Assembly (NCBI GenBank): GCA_000181795.3
Contig: CM012953.1
Span: 9,782,751-9,846,750 of the forward strand
Source: Trichinella spiralis
Lineage: Eukaryota; Nematoda; Enoplea; Trichinellida; Trichinellidae
Direction: 5' to 3'
Length of the DNA stretch: 64,000 nucleotides
Shown here: piece after piece, positions 39,368 through 51,577 of the stretch
Layout of the letters: every line of letters starts with the position of its first letter
Numbering within the stretch: position 1 is the first letter of the stretch
Notes under the pieces: generated by a model
What the model saw: only the letters and a program-made list of their open reading frames with translations
What the model was told of the DNA's origin: nothing
Databases searched by the model: none
Made by a program: the position numbers and the translations under genes

Positions 39368-41880
39368 ATGTTATCATTATCGTCGTCATCAGCATCGTCG
39401 TCATCATCTGCATCGTCTTCACGTTCTTCATCCCCTTCACGGTCGTTTGAACTAGCGGACAGTGGTGGTGTTAGGCATGATGATTGCGCCGACGAAAAGC
39501 CGTTGGAGGAGAATTCACTGGAAGAGCTGTTGGAACGTCGACGTTGCATAATGGCCCTGTTGAACGGCTCATCGCAGAATTCGACAGACGTTGGTGCAGC
39601 AACGATGCCTGAATGTCCTCAGCGGCCGGATGTCAGCGGACAGGCCGTTGCGGCGGGAGTTGAGTCATCGTCGTCGAGTGGAGTGGCGCCATGTCACCGG
39701 CACGGTGCCTTGGCCGAGGAACCGTTGTCGGGTTGCGTGAACGGCGACGTCTATTCGGACAGCGAATTGTACCAGATGCTTGAACAAGGTTTGGAAGATT
39801 GTAAAAACGCCGGTCAACTAGTGGTGGATACGACCAGTCCGGCGCCGAAGAGGGCCAAGCTCGAAGAGCCGAAAGCTCTGGTGAAGAAGAAGCACGTGCT
39901 GCGTTGGAACGGCGCCGAATATTTCGAAGTGCTTCCGGACGGTTGGATCGAAATTACCCACAAATCCGGACTGCCGGTGTATTTGCACCGCGAGAGCAGG
40001 GTCTGCACCATGAGCCGGCCCTACTTCTTGGGTCCGGGCAGTGCCCGCAACCACGACGTGCCGTTGTCGTCCATACCCTGCATGCTGCAGGTTAGGATGA
40101 AAAACGAGGCGGCCCAGAACAGGCAAGCCGCTCAGACGGTGGATGCTGATCTGGTAAAAAAGTTGAACATACCCGAAACTTACGTGCAGACCATCGATGA
40201 TTACAACAAGCGCAACGTCAGTGCGGAAGAGTTGCACGAGTATGCTAAAAAGATTTTCGACTTTGAAACAATTGAAGGTAGATTTGTTTATTTGAATTTA
40301 TTTTTTTGAAAAAAATATTATTTTCAAACAGTGAAGCGTTTCAAAAGTTGGGCTGATCATCGAGCTTATCATAAAAAGTTGAAACGTGAAAAGAATGAGT
40401 TGCTCATGTCGGCTGTAATTACTGGTTACGAAGATGATTTCAGTGATGTTGTTGAACATCAGCAGCAGCAGCAGCATCAGCAACAACAACATCAACAACA
40501 GGTGAAGGAGAAAAACAGTGAAGTAGAGTGGGCGGCGTCCACTACCGGATGCGGTCAGCAGGAGAGCAGCAGCAATTTCAATTTGTCGTTGAGCAGCCGA
40601 CCAAAATTACCGCCAAATGTGAAATTGATCACTGTGCCGAATTATAATAATAATCGATCGCTCAAAAAACAATTTGTGCTCAATCCTCAAGGAAAAACAA
40701 GCATCGCTGTGCTTCACGAATACGTGCAAAAAGTTTTACGAGGTGAAAAAAGTTGATTTTTTCCCACGTTGTGTTCTGCTTTGTTTGTTTGTTTGTAATC
40801 ACGTTTGTTTGTTTGTTTGGTAAAGGTCTGGTAAAATATGAATTCAGCGAGACGAGAAATGCGACCAATCCGTTCGCTGCAGTTGTGAAATTGATCACAC
40901 CGAACACGAACACCGTCAAACAGACAGGCCCGAGCAATGGTCTGGGTGCCCAGGGGGCGGTGGCCGGCGATGGCGCCGCCGAAGCGACCGCCGCCGCCCC
41001 TTCGGAAATGACCGACTGGGTAACTATTGGCGTGGGCAATGGGAACAGCAAGAAGAACGCGAAGTTGGAAGCGGCACGCCAAGCGCTCAAGGTGCTCATA
41101 CCGGGTGTGGATTTCAATTTGGACGGTCAGCCGGACTCGACTGGCGAACAGGACGAAGCGACAAAACTGTTCGACTTGATCGCCATCAACGATTCCAGGG
41201 TTCCTGAATTGTGCAGCAAAGCTGGCCAGCCAATGCCATTCATCATTTTGCAGGTGAGCAATCAATAATATCAATTAAATTAATTCATACACATAAATAC
41301 ATAGATGTTCAGTAATTTTCTTATTGAAATCTGTGTTCATTTATCAATTTTGAAGGAATGCATAAAGAGGAATGCAAGTTTGAGTGCGTCGAAGATCAAC
41401 ATGAACATTGAACGGGTCAAGCATCAGTTGCACGCGTTCACGTTGAGCGTCGGCACGCAAGAGGTGCGTGTACTTTGTATGAATAAAAAGGAAGGCAAGC
41501 AGAAAGCTTCGCAGGCGATGTTAGAACGTCTGCATCCGCACATCAAATCTTGGGGCGCTTTGATACGGCTGTACGGTTACGGTGCGCAGCGTCAAATGAA
41601 CGCCTCGCGTAAAGAGAAAGCCAACATTGTGAAAATGCAAGCGGAAAGTAAGCAGCAGCAGCAGCAGCAACATCGCAGCGGCGCCACTGGCGACGATTGG
41701 TCCTCGGCGGATAAGGCCAAACTCTGGCAAAGTATCGAAAAAGGCATGATGAAAGTTTGGTTCAAGGAACAAGCCAATGGTCATTTGAAGCCGGGTCATT
41801 TTTTCTGGGACTACCAGCATCTGCCGTCGGCATCGACATCCACCGCAGCAACTGCTGATGCGCGCAGTGCTGCCAGTTAG
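39368..41880 (+). CDS. DGCR8: DGCR8/Pasha, RNA-binding subunit of the Microprocessor
   Basis: DGCR8 pairs with Drosha to crop primary microRNAs in the nucleus. Exons: 39368-40277, 40332-40742, 40826-41253 and 41356-41880, giving 757 residues (human about 773). The N terminus is a Ser/Asp/Glu-rich low-complexity region. The heme-binding, dimerising WW-type region starts near residue 180 (WNGAEYFEVLPDGWIEITHK, then SRPYFLGPGSARNHDVP). A Gln/His run follows near residue 350. The first dsRBD begins near NPQGKTSIAVLHEYVQKVL and ends NSKKNAKLEAARQALKVL. The second spans about 584-660 (ECIKRNASLSASKINMNIER, then GKQKASQAMLERLHPHIKSW). The tail ends in the Drosha-binding region, FFWDYQHLPS. The first dsRBD carries an Ala/Gly-rich insertion. 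The third and fourth exons are GC-rich. Confidence 0.95.
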
Positions 41881-42640
41881 CGACGACAGCAACGACATTT
41901 ATTCCACTCGACCAGCAGAATAGAACGCTCAGTCGCCACCACCACCACCATCTATATCTGTCCATCCGGTCTATCTGCTTTATCTTGTGAATTTTGTCTT
42001 TTCTTTCACTTGCTTCCACTGCCGCCAATGTTAAGCGCTTCTTCTTCTCACGTCGTTTCATTTTGTTTTCCTCTTCTTGCGCAAGTTTTTTTTTTCTTGA
42101 AAGTAACATCTCGGTTTGGTGCGTTTAAATTGTTTACCATATTTTCGCAGAAGAGATTTCAATAAACTTTTCGTCATTTTTCATATTTCTTCTCATATGG
42201 ATACTTGCGAACTGTGAAAAACAACTGAATGAAAAAAAAGGAAATAATTATTTTACAATCGAATTGTACATCACCAGAAATCGTCTAAAATTTAAATCTG
42301 TACTAAAAATTCATCATACATAGAAAATTTAAAATATTTCTTTACTCATTCAAATAAATATTCTTACTGACAATACGGATGCAATTCTTAAAACTAATTA
42401 AACAAAACTTTCCATCTAAAAGTATTTCAAATTTCAACGCATGCGCTGCATATACATATACTCTCAGTAAATAAAAAAGCAATAATATCGATGCTAACAC
42501 GCAAACATGCATGTAATCGTCAAGTGATGAAATTATAAATGTGCAGTTAATAAAATAATATATTATAGTATAATCGTGCAAATTTATGAGTGATCCTCTA
42601 CAGTTGAATATGCCTGGATGTTTGAATGCAAAATTATCGT
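41881..42640. other. 3'-3' spacer between DGCR8 and ZMYND11
   Basis: This holds the 3' untranslated regions of two convergent genes. A likely DGCR8 poly(A) signal AATAAA lies at about 42161. No other gene is seen. Confidence 0.45.
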
Positions 42641-45441
42641 TCATTCAGTTTTACGACGACAAGTTGCGCGATGAGTTGGCCAATGCTGTTGCTGGCATTC
42701 GACAGAACAATACGAAGTATTCCAACAGCAGTGATAAATTGCTTCATTTTCACAACTCCAACACTATAAAAGGAGAACCAAAATATTAAGAACTGCAGCA
42801 TGCTTGATTATGAATTGCAGCATGCTTGATTATGAATTGCAGCATATTAAGCTTGATAACAAACCCATTGCTTCTTTTTCAATTCATTCAGCTGCCTTTG
42901 GTGACGATCAGAAAGTTTCTTCAATTCCGCTTTCAATTGTTGATTATAACGACTTTGCAGATCTTGACGTGACTCTTCCAACTGCTTACTAAAACTTTCT
43001 TGCATTTCACGATCCTCACGTGCCTGTTCTCGCATAAATTTTTGTGTAAGCTGAAAATCAAAAAACAACAAAAAATACAGTATATTATAAAATTCCTCGG
43101 ATTCAATCAAACCTTCTCTCTAATTGCATTGCGCAAACGATCACGCTCTTCATGATAAGACAATTGCCACGTATCGTGCAGTTCTTTGATTAAACGCTTA
43201 AATTTCGGAGCATGTGGACAATTATGAGGTGGTAAATCTCGGATAATCTTAAATAGAAAATATAAACAATACAGTAACTGAATAAAAAATGAGAGAATTA
43301 TCGACTAACTGATTCATCGTAAAGTTGTGCTTGGGATACGTCTGAAGGTAACGCATGCATTTCATCGGTATATTCTAAATGGGCATCGGACATTTCGACA
43401 GCTTCCTTAAATCAACTTCAGTTGTAATTGAAAAAGTACACAAAATGAATATACAAACTGCACCAAACATTTCTCTACTAACAATTGCAATAAACAATTT
43501 TCAAATCAATAATCTATACCTCGTTTGCTCCTTCTTCTGTTCCTTCTATTTCTGCTTCTACATTTTCTGAGTCTATCTAAAAAAACTTTCTTTTTATTTT
43601 TCGTAAAAAATAAATGTAACGGAAAGAGATACCTGCGCATAGACTGTCTGATAAACATCTGAAGCAATCTGTGCAATGTTGCTGCTAACTAAAACAAATA
43701 TTATAAATATATAAATCCCCCATAATAACGATTCACGATTGACTCTATGAACATAACATAAGCATATAATTAAAAACTGTTTCATAATTTACATTCTTGA
43801 TTTCGAAGCGTAAAAATTTCTCACATTAGACCTTTATCATATTATCTTACCAACTAATAAAACTTTTCACAGCAACCAACCTCTCCAAATAGAAAACAAA
43901 TCTGATAAACCGCCTCAGATTTCATTTTGTAAACTATACAATTAATATACTTATAATTTTAATTATTCTACTTATCCCATCCGATATACCTAAAGTATGT
44001 GCTTTATTATATGATCTTTTCTACGTAATGAAATAATAAAAATTCAAATTGTGAAATGATAGAATATTTCGAATTGCATAACAATTTTTATAAACATACT
44101 TCCATAAACAACGATGACATTGTGAAGCAGCAATTGGAAATCAAGCAAAAAATCTTTTGCATTATGATATTGGCCCGTTTCTAGCTTCTGCCTTATAGTT
44201 GATAAATCAACGTTTCTAGCAATCAACAAGTAATATTCATTGACGCCCACACTTTCATCTCTTGAAGGTAAATTCAAAAGCACATTTCCGCTCTAAAAAA
44301 TAATTGAAATAATAAAATATATAAGAAGTATTTCAAATTAAAAAAATGACACAACAATTATATGATGTAACATCTAAAAAATAGGCCCGTTTGAACTTGA
44401 ACATCACTAATCAAACAGTACAATAGAAACAGTTTAGATGGTTGAAATTGAAAACAGTTACTTATATATCAAAAACTTTATATTTCATTTGTCAATCGAT
44501 AAATTTATAATATATTACTGTAGTGTTTGCAAGATCTAACATTGGTTCCAGATATTCTCGAAGAGACGTGGGATCGACCTTCGGTTCCCTCAACATCATC
44601 TAAAAAAGGGCAATTAAACAGAAAAATCAATTATTATTGGAAACTAACCTGACACACTGGGCAAACAAATGCTTCAGTACTGTTTTCAGTTCCTCCAGAT
44701 GCGCAGTTATTATGAAATACACGAAAACAACCATGACATGGCATGACAAATCCGCCTTCGTGACAGACATAGCAAAAGCAGTCATGTTCTCTAAATTCCT
44801 ATAAAATCAATGTTCACTAAAATATAAGTATTAGAGAAAAGTATAATTTTCAATAAGAACTTTATTCAACTCAAAAATAGAAAACTGAATATAAATATAA
44901 CCGTTAAACATAAAATAAATAAAGCAGTTTTACATATTCTATCTAAAGCTGTGCCAGCAGTGTAAAACAAAATTTCATACATAGCTCATATTCAATCTTC
45001 TTATTATGAGATTTTTGTCATACAGAAAACATTTTGGCTGTATTTTAAAATATTAAAAATTTATATAAATGCAATTATTTATTATTTTTGTAGCAAAGAA
45101 ATCCATGGTAACAATAATAATATACATGCAAGGGTGAAACTTAAATTTAAAAATAAAGTATTTGCAAAAATTAAAGCGTATGATGATTTTAACATACAGA
45201 CCTCTGAATTATGAGTAGGAATTCTAAAAACTGAACTGTCATCTAATTCAAGAAACTTAGAATTCACGCAGTTCACTAGATTGCTTTCAGTTTCAGGGAA
45301 AGTCCATTGAAAGCTTTCTTCGGCTTTTGTCGAAATTGCGTTTAAAGTCGGTTCAATTGAATTTCCTTGAAGATGATTAATTACTGCCCAAAGCTGACGA
45401 ATAACATCAGGGGAAATAGTGTGACTGTACTCTGCCTCCAT
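42641..45441 (-). CDS. ZMYND11: ZMYND11/BS69-like chromatin reader (PHD-bromo-MYND)
   Basis: ZMYND11 is a nuclear corepressor and elongation regulator. Exons: 45441-45202, 44798-44649, 44599-44519, 44292-44100, 43688-43633, 43576-43520, 43405-43310, 43247-43113, 43050-42865 and 42763-42641, giving 438 residues. Residues 81-130 form a PHD finger ([20 protein letters not shown], then FVCPVCQ). Residues 158-245 fit the divergent bromodomain ([20 protein letters not shown], then [13 protein letters not shown]). A coiled coil at about 336-395 ends KKKQW. It joins the MYND finger ([20 protein letters not shown], then CQQQHW), the closest match of all. The human protein (about 600 residues) has a PWWP domain between bromo and coiled coil; here only a short acidic linker lies there. 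The donor GTCTGT of exon 1 is weak. The start is the first ATG of the frame. Confidence 0.9.
42791..42845. repeat. 22-bp tandem repeat, about 2.5 copies
   Basis: Units of aattgcagcatgcttgatta plus tg repeat head to tail in the intron before the MYND exon of ZMYND11; the third copy is partial. Confidence 0.85.
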
Positions 45442-46154
45442 TAAGTTGCAAAACACAAAATCCAGCGACTTCAATGTTGCCACAGTAAGCACGATGAACC
45501 TTCTTTACTTACAGTAAGACTCAACTGAACATTGTATTTTTATTTTAAAAACACAAATTGACATTAAAAAATTAATTTCGAATTAATTTTAAAGAAAATA
45601 TTTTATAACAAATTAGTTATTAAATTATCATGATATTCATGTCATACTGTAGTTTAATTATCAAATTGAAGTGGTGAATTAAAATTGAATTCTACATAAC
45701 GACTGTTTTTATATTGATTATTTGTTTTCAGTAACACCGATTTATATTTAGTACGATATATTACAATTTTCCATTATAAGTTTAATTATTTTGTTAAAAA
45801 TAAAAAATTTTCATCTTGCTGCATATTTCTGCTAGAAGCATTCATTTTAAATGTTTTCCATTTTTACTGTATACAAAAATATTTCAATTAATTAATTTTT
45901 GAATATAATACAGAAGCCTTTAACAGCATTTAGCAACTGTTTGTTACAGATGTGAAACCTCATTTAACACATCATGTTCCATAATCTGCCGATGCACAAA
46001 ATGACAACAGCTGTCTAATTAGTGTTAGCAGGAATTATCCAACTTCCACATAAAATTAAAATGCATCTTGAGTTGTTTATTTGATGTCATTACAAGAAAG
46101 CAAATTAACAACAAAATCTCAACGAACAGAACATGCATAATTTATATACATTCG
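45442..46154. other. Spacer between PAM16 and ZMYND11 (both minus)
   Basis: This is AT-rich with no gene seen. It should contain the PAM16 3' end and the ZMYND11 promoter. Confidence 0.4.
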
Positions 46155-47190
46155 TTAATTTATTTCAGATCCATCCGAATTTGCTTGCTTTCTAGCATTT
46201 TTCAATCCCCGATTCTTTATTTCAGCTTCCAGGCGTTCCTTCGCCCTAACAACCTAAACTGACTTATTTTAATACATAAAGTCAAACTCGAATGCAAACA
46301 ACGTCAAATATCATTTGAAATACGAACTACAAAGTACCTTTGATTGCAGATAGAACGAACCACCTTTTGCTTTATCATTCATGGAAAACAAATGATTGTA
46401 TCTTTTCTCTATTTCAGCTTCATCTAATTTTTCGGAAACATTTAAAATTTGTCTGGCTTCCTAAATTTGTAAATCAAGTGTGTGCATAATTTAAAACGAT
46501 TCACCAACTTCTAATGTCATTCCATGTTTGAGATTGCTGATAGCCTCGTTAGTAGCCTTTGCAGAGGAAGAACCAGGTTTCGAAGCATATTTGGTTGCTA
46601 AAAAATAATAAAATGCGTAAAATCATGAATATAATGACATGAGAAATTAGAAATACTATATTCTGATTGCTTTCGTTTTGAACTGAATCGTACAATTCAA
46701 AAATAAATAAATACAATAATTCAAATTACCTGATAATTCTTCACGAAGTGCTCTAGACAATGCTCTACCGAAAACTTGAGATGCAATAATGATAATTTGT
46801 GCAATATAGCGGGGCAACTATAAATAACACAGCTTCTACAATGAAATCGGTTGAGAGAATCGCCGATTTCAATTTTTATTACAACTAATACATTTGTTGC
46901 AAAACGTTCACCTTTATTACTATTCAAAATTAAAGCCTTTTAATTTTGACAAATTTCATTTTAAACTTGATCAACAAGAAATTATTCCGTCGAACAATAA
47001 GTGTTCAATTTTTTATAGTGAATTTTCCATCATATATGCTATATGTGAAATGAAGAATGCTCTAAAATACTTTTTAATTCTGCTAATGGAAAACAGCATA
47101 ATTATTGCATTAGTCAATTTTTAAAATTTCTAAATAAAAGTAAACAAGAATAAAAAATGAATATTGAGAGAAACTGTGCATTACCGACAT
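46155..47190 (-). CDS. PAM16: PAM16/Magmas, mitochondrial import motor J-like protein
   Basis: PAM16 (TIM16) pairs with PAM18 at the matrix side of TIM23 and restrains its stimulation of mtHsp70. Exons: 47190-47185, 46817-46730, 46597-46509, 46460-46338 and 46253-46155, giving 134 residues (human 125). The N-terminal hydrophobic helix reads [20 protein letters not shown]. The J-like domain starts [20 protein letters not shown], followed by [22 protein letters not shown] replaces the H-P-D of true J-proteins, as is normal for PAM16. The tail is basic. The first coding exon is only six bases (Met-Ser), chosen because ATGTCG|gtaatg restores the frame and the second exon has no ATG of its own at the right place. 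Confidence 0.92.
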
Positions 47191-48157
47191 GAAAGCTTAA
47201 ATTTCATGAATCGGAAGTTATTATTGAACCTTTTGAAAACGGGATATGAATTTTCTCGCCACACCGGCTTTCTACAAATACAAAATAGATGATAAGTTCA
47301 AAAAAATCTTTGTTTAATTAAAATTCATAATATGTAAAAATTTCTTTACGAGGAATTAAAGTTATAAACAGATGACAATGTTGCCATAAACAATTGATAA
47401 TGAAAAATACGCTTACATTTACTACTGTGATTGATCATAATCAAGTTTTACAGTACTGTAATACACTAAAAACATAATGCAAAAAAGTGAAATGATATGA
47501 AAGTTATTTACAAACTACTTCAAGCAAAATACACTGCTTTTACAACATGGAACATGAGAAATTGCCAAGCCATTATGCCAATGCCCTGAAAAGTCCAAAA
47601 AACGAAAGAACAACAGTAATTTCTATATTACATGAAAAATATATCTCTAATTAAATTCTTAAAAATTGACTAAAATTTTAATATCATATAATATAACATA
47701 AAAAATGAAATATATATATTTTATTTCAGAAACAATGTTGAAAAGAAGCCATTAACACTTGGTAAAAAGCAGAATAATTAAAAAGTTTTATCGAAACATA
47801 TCTAAATAAATTTACAACTTAAAAATTTTTTTAAATGCAGTGTTTTTCAACCTATATGCAATAAATCAATAAGCAAAAACATTCTATCATTACACGTTAT
47901 TTATTTTTGAAAATATTTTTCTACACTAATGTAACACTGCTGCATTTTTAAAAAGTTTTTCTTCATTTTATGATCTACAGTAGTCCATACTGTTTGGACA
48001 TTTTTGTAAGGCATATTTTGAGAAGATGAGCTGATAAAAGCCGTCATGATTTTATTTTCTAACTAATAGAACCGATACTTTTGTTGTTATTAGTAGTTTC
48101 TTCTGTTATTTTTTCATAAATTTGCAACTTTTCTTCCTCTATTTTCTGTCATTAATT
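47191..48157. promoter_or_regulatory. Shared divergent promoter region of PAM16 and MED15
   Basis: Head-to-head genes are separated by about 970 bases of AT-rich sequence. An acceptor-like ttgtag lies upstream of the PAM16 ATG (minus, near 47273). No specific promoter motif is recognised. Confidence 0.4.
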
Positions 48158-50117
48158 ATGGAAGACGACTGGCGAAGTCAGAGGCAGAGAGAGAAAGTTA
48201 TTCAACATTTGTAAGCTGATTCTGATATTTATTATTACTTTTTGAAATGAACAGTTACTTATTCTCTTGTACTACAAGGTTTAAATGCAGGTCAAAAGCT
48301 TTTTGGATGAATTACAATTATTGTTTTTCTCAAAAATGTTATTGTCTATTCTTTCTGTTGATCATGCTTTTTGTTTTTTCAGCTTATCTCCACACTTATT
48401 CCCTTCTAAAAATTTGTCTTATTTTTTAAACTTCCGATTTTAATAGTGAACATTGCAATTCATTTTATTGTTTATGTTTTATTCTTTCAAGATGTTATAT
48501 TTCATATTTAAATAAAAGTAAATTAAATGTGCAACGTTGCACAGTATTACTTATTTACGCAGTATGGAAACGTGTAAATTAATGTTTATTAAATTCTTAA
48601 GAATCATACTATCATTCGTATTGGAATAGGTTATCTGCTGTTATTTTAAAATGTAATATTTTTGGAGAATATCTGCAGAAAAAATTGCAGCAGTGGCATT
48701 GCAGTTACTAAAATGATAATAAACTATTTTGCAAAGAAAATTCAAAACATTACAACACACGATGTTGGCTGTATTCTATTATAGATAGAAAATATAAAAT
48801 CGCAACCATTTAGTTGTTGAATATGTATAAATTTTCTGCAGATTCCTTTAAAAATAGTTATAAATTTATTAATGTATGAATGCTTTTGATAACATGTGCC
48901 TGACATGCTTATTTCTTGAAATTTTTTTTGATATGAAGCGGAAATAGGAAAAAGAAAATTAAAACATTATCTTGTAAATGATATTTAGAAGAACAGAATT
49001 GCAATTTAACAGACATATTAAAAATTGAAGTTAAAGATCTGTTTCATTAATAATTTTCCGGTTAAATTATGATGATAGAGCGAAAAAAGTTATCAGTTAG
49101 CATTATTACTGGTTTTATTAGTTTGTAGAATGTGATATGTAATTAAAATTGCCATATCTGCTATCGCACGAGTAGACTGTAATTTTGGAAAGAATGCTCA
49201 AAGTCTGACCTCCAAAATTTGTTTTTACAGTATGAATAAAAAATTTTCAAGTAGTTTCATTTACAGTTGAAAGTATGATGAGTCAGTTATCGGAGGAAAA
49301 TTTATATGAAAACATTTTGTTTTTAATGAAACGACAACGAAAATGATTAAATGGCATTTTGTGTTTGGTAGTTCATCGTATTTCAGATAATGAAAAGTTA
49401 TATATTTAATGGATGATAGAAAGGTGAAATTTTAAGTAAAAATTTATTTACCACTTGAGTCAGAATGCTGTTTTGATTTTCTTTTCTTCTGTACATTTAT
49501 ACATTCAGTTGAAGGATGATAGAATTTTGTTTCTTATAGAGACAATGTGATCCGGAGCTGCACTGTTCCGTTGAATATTCCTGGCGATGCTCGACAAGTT
49601 GAAAATGCCATTTTTTTGAAAGCTAATAATCAGGTATGAGTAAATAAATAAGTGATTTTATTAAGCAAAAATATTTCCATCATGAAATATATTTCTGTTT
49701 CAGGAAGAATACATGCAATTCGTTTCGAAAATCATCTATCACGGTCTGTTGAAATGATTTCAAATTACTGGGGCTTTCTTAAGCGTAATGTGATGACATA
49801 ATCCCAACGGCATCGTTCTGAAATATAATAATATAATGGATAAATTTGTATTGTCTAAAATAATGCATTGTATATTTCGTTTACTATATTGTTCATTAGG
49901 TATTAGTGGTTTCGGTAGTGGATTGTGCGATCGGGGCGTCCCGATTAAATAAGTGAACAACGACATTGAGACAGAATTGTATTTCAGCTAGCAGCGGTGC
50001 GGCGGCGATGAGTCAGCCACAACGCCACCAAGCTCCAGTAAATCAAGTGCCATACGGGAACATGCAACCCGGGACCCAGTTCAGACGGGCCGACATGCGG
50101 CCCATGCAACAGCCGAT

Positions 50118-50150
<33 letters not shown>

Positions 50151-51545
50151 ACAGCAACAAGTGCCCGGGCAGATATATTCAGGGATGCGCGCCCCTCCCA
50201 ACGCTGAAATGCAGCCCCGCCTGCTTCGACCGATGCATCAACCCAGCGTGGTCGGTATTTTATTAGCAGAAATTTCAATTTTTAGAAAATTAATTTTTTG
50301 TTACAAAATCAAAAAAAAATAAAAATAAAAACCAAACAAACCTTTTTTACTGCTTAAGACGATGCATCACATGCACCAACAGCAAGCACAGATGGGCCAG
50401 ATGGGAATGACGCAGTCAGCTGGCATTGCTGCCGCTGCACAGCAGCAACCGCAGAATGTGGTCATGCTTCTCACATCCGGAAATCCACCACGGCAAGCTG
50501 CATCTACTCCTTCTGCTGTTCAGCTACGTCAGCCGAACGACATTCAACAATGTAAGTAACAATAAAGTGGGGCACACTTATTTAAAACTGCATCCCCGCG
50601 AATCGATTACGATCGTTTGATTTGTTCAGAAAAAAATTGCTTATCTTCAAGCATGTAGCGAAAATTATTTGAAATTGTAGAGGGAATTGAAAAATGGAAA
50701 ATTTTTATTAATATTTTTTTAAATTTTATTTTCTGCTCAGTGCTTACAGACTGACTGTAAAGTATTGAACCGTCTGGAACGTCGATATTTCTCGAACAAT
50801 GAAAATGCAAAAATCACACCCAAATCTTATCATTTGATCATTTTGATGAAACATAATTTGCATGGATAAACGACGATCCTGTTGTTGATGCGAGCAGTTG
50901 AAATGAAAATGATGTTTGTAAAGGAGATTTATTAAAATGAAAAAATTAATTAATTAATTAATTAGTTAATAGTCAAATAAACCCTCTTATAAATGGGAAT
51001 TTATTTTCTTTTTAATATTTAATAAAGTATACAATTTTGTACAGTTTTTTCAGTTAAAAATTTTTGCTTGTGATTGTATTCAAAAAGGAAAAAAAAATTT
51101 AACCCCTTTATAATAACTAGCTAGTGGAGTTTGAATGTTGTTTATCCGATTGGCTTGTAAGCCCGAGTGAGTCATTGGCGATTCGTCCGCCGGCTTGGTT
51201 GGTCGACTGACAAGAATGCTGCTCTCTTCTCAGTCGATTAACGGGCTCAAAAGCCGGACGGCTATTAGAATTTTCTTCTGTTCTTATTCCTCTCCGCTGT
51301 GAGAATGGAACTGTTTCTTTTATTTTTGTTTGTTTTATTATGAGATGAAATTATGATTATTAATTATTTTTTTTCTATATTTTAAACAGTCCTACAACAA
51401 CTGCCTCCAGCGATTCGACAGCAAATTTTACAGTTGCCTCCTGAAGAACAAGCGGAACAGTTGAAAAAATTTTTCGAATCTAGACGTTGGCAGCAACAAC
51501 AACAACAACAGTTACACCAACAGCAGCAAATACAGCAGCAACAGC

Positions 51546-51577
<32 letters not shown>

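Noticed and set aside
39310-39549. Minus-strand acidic open frame at the start of DGCR8
   Set aside because: It is the antisense shadow of the serine-coding (TCN) repeat in the DGCR8 N terminus.
42791-42845. Possible CRISPR-like direct repeat
   Set aside because: The units are contiguous with no spacers, and this is a eukaryotic intron; it is a simple tandem repeat.
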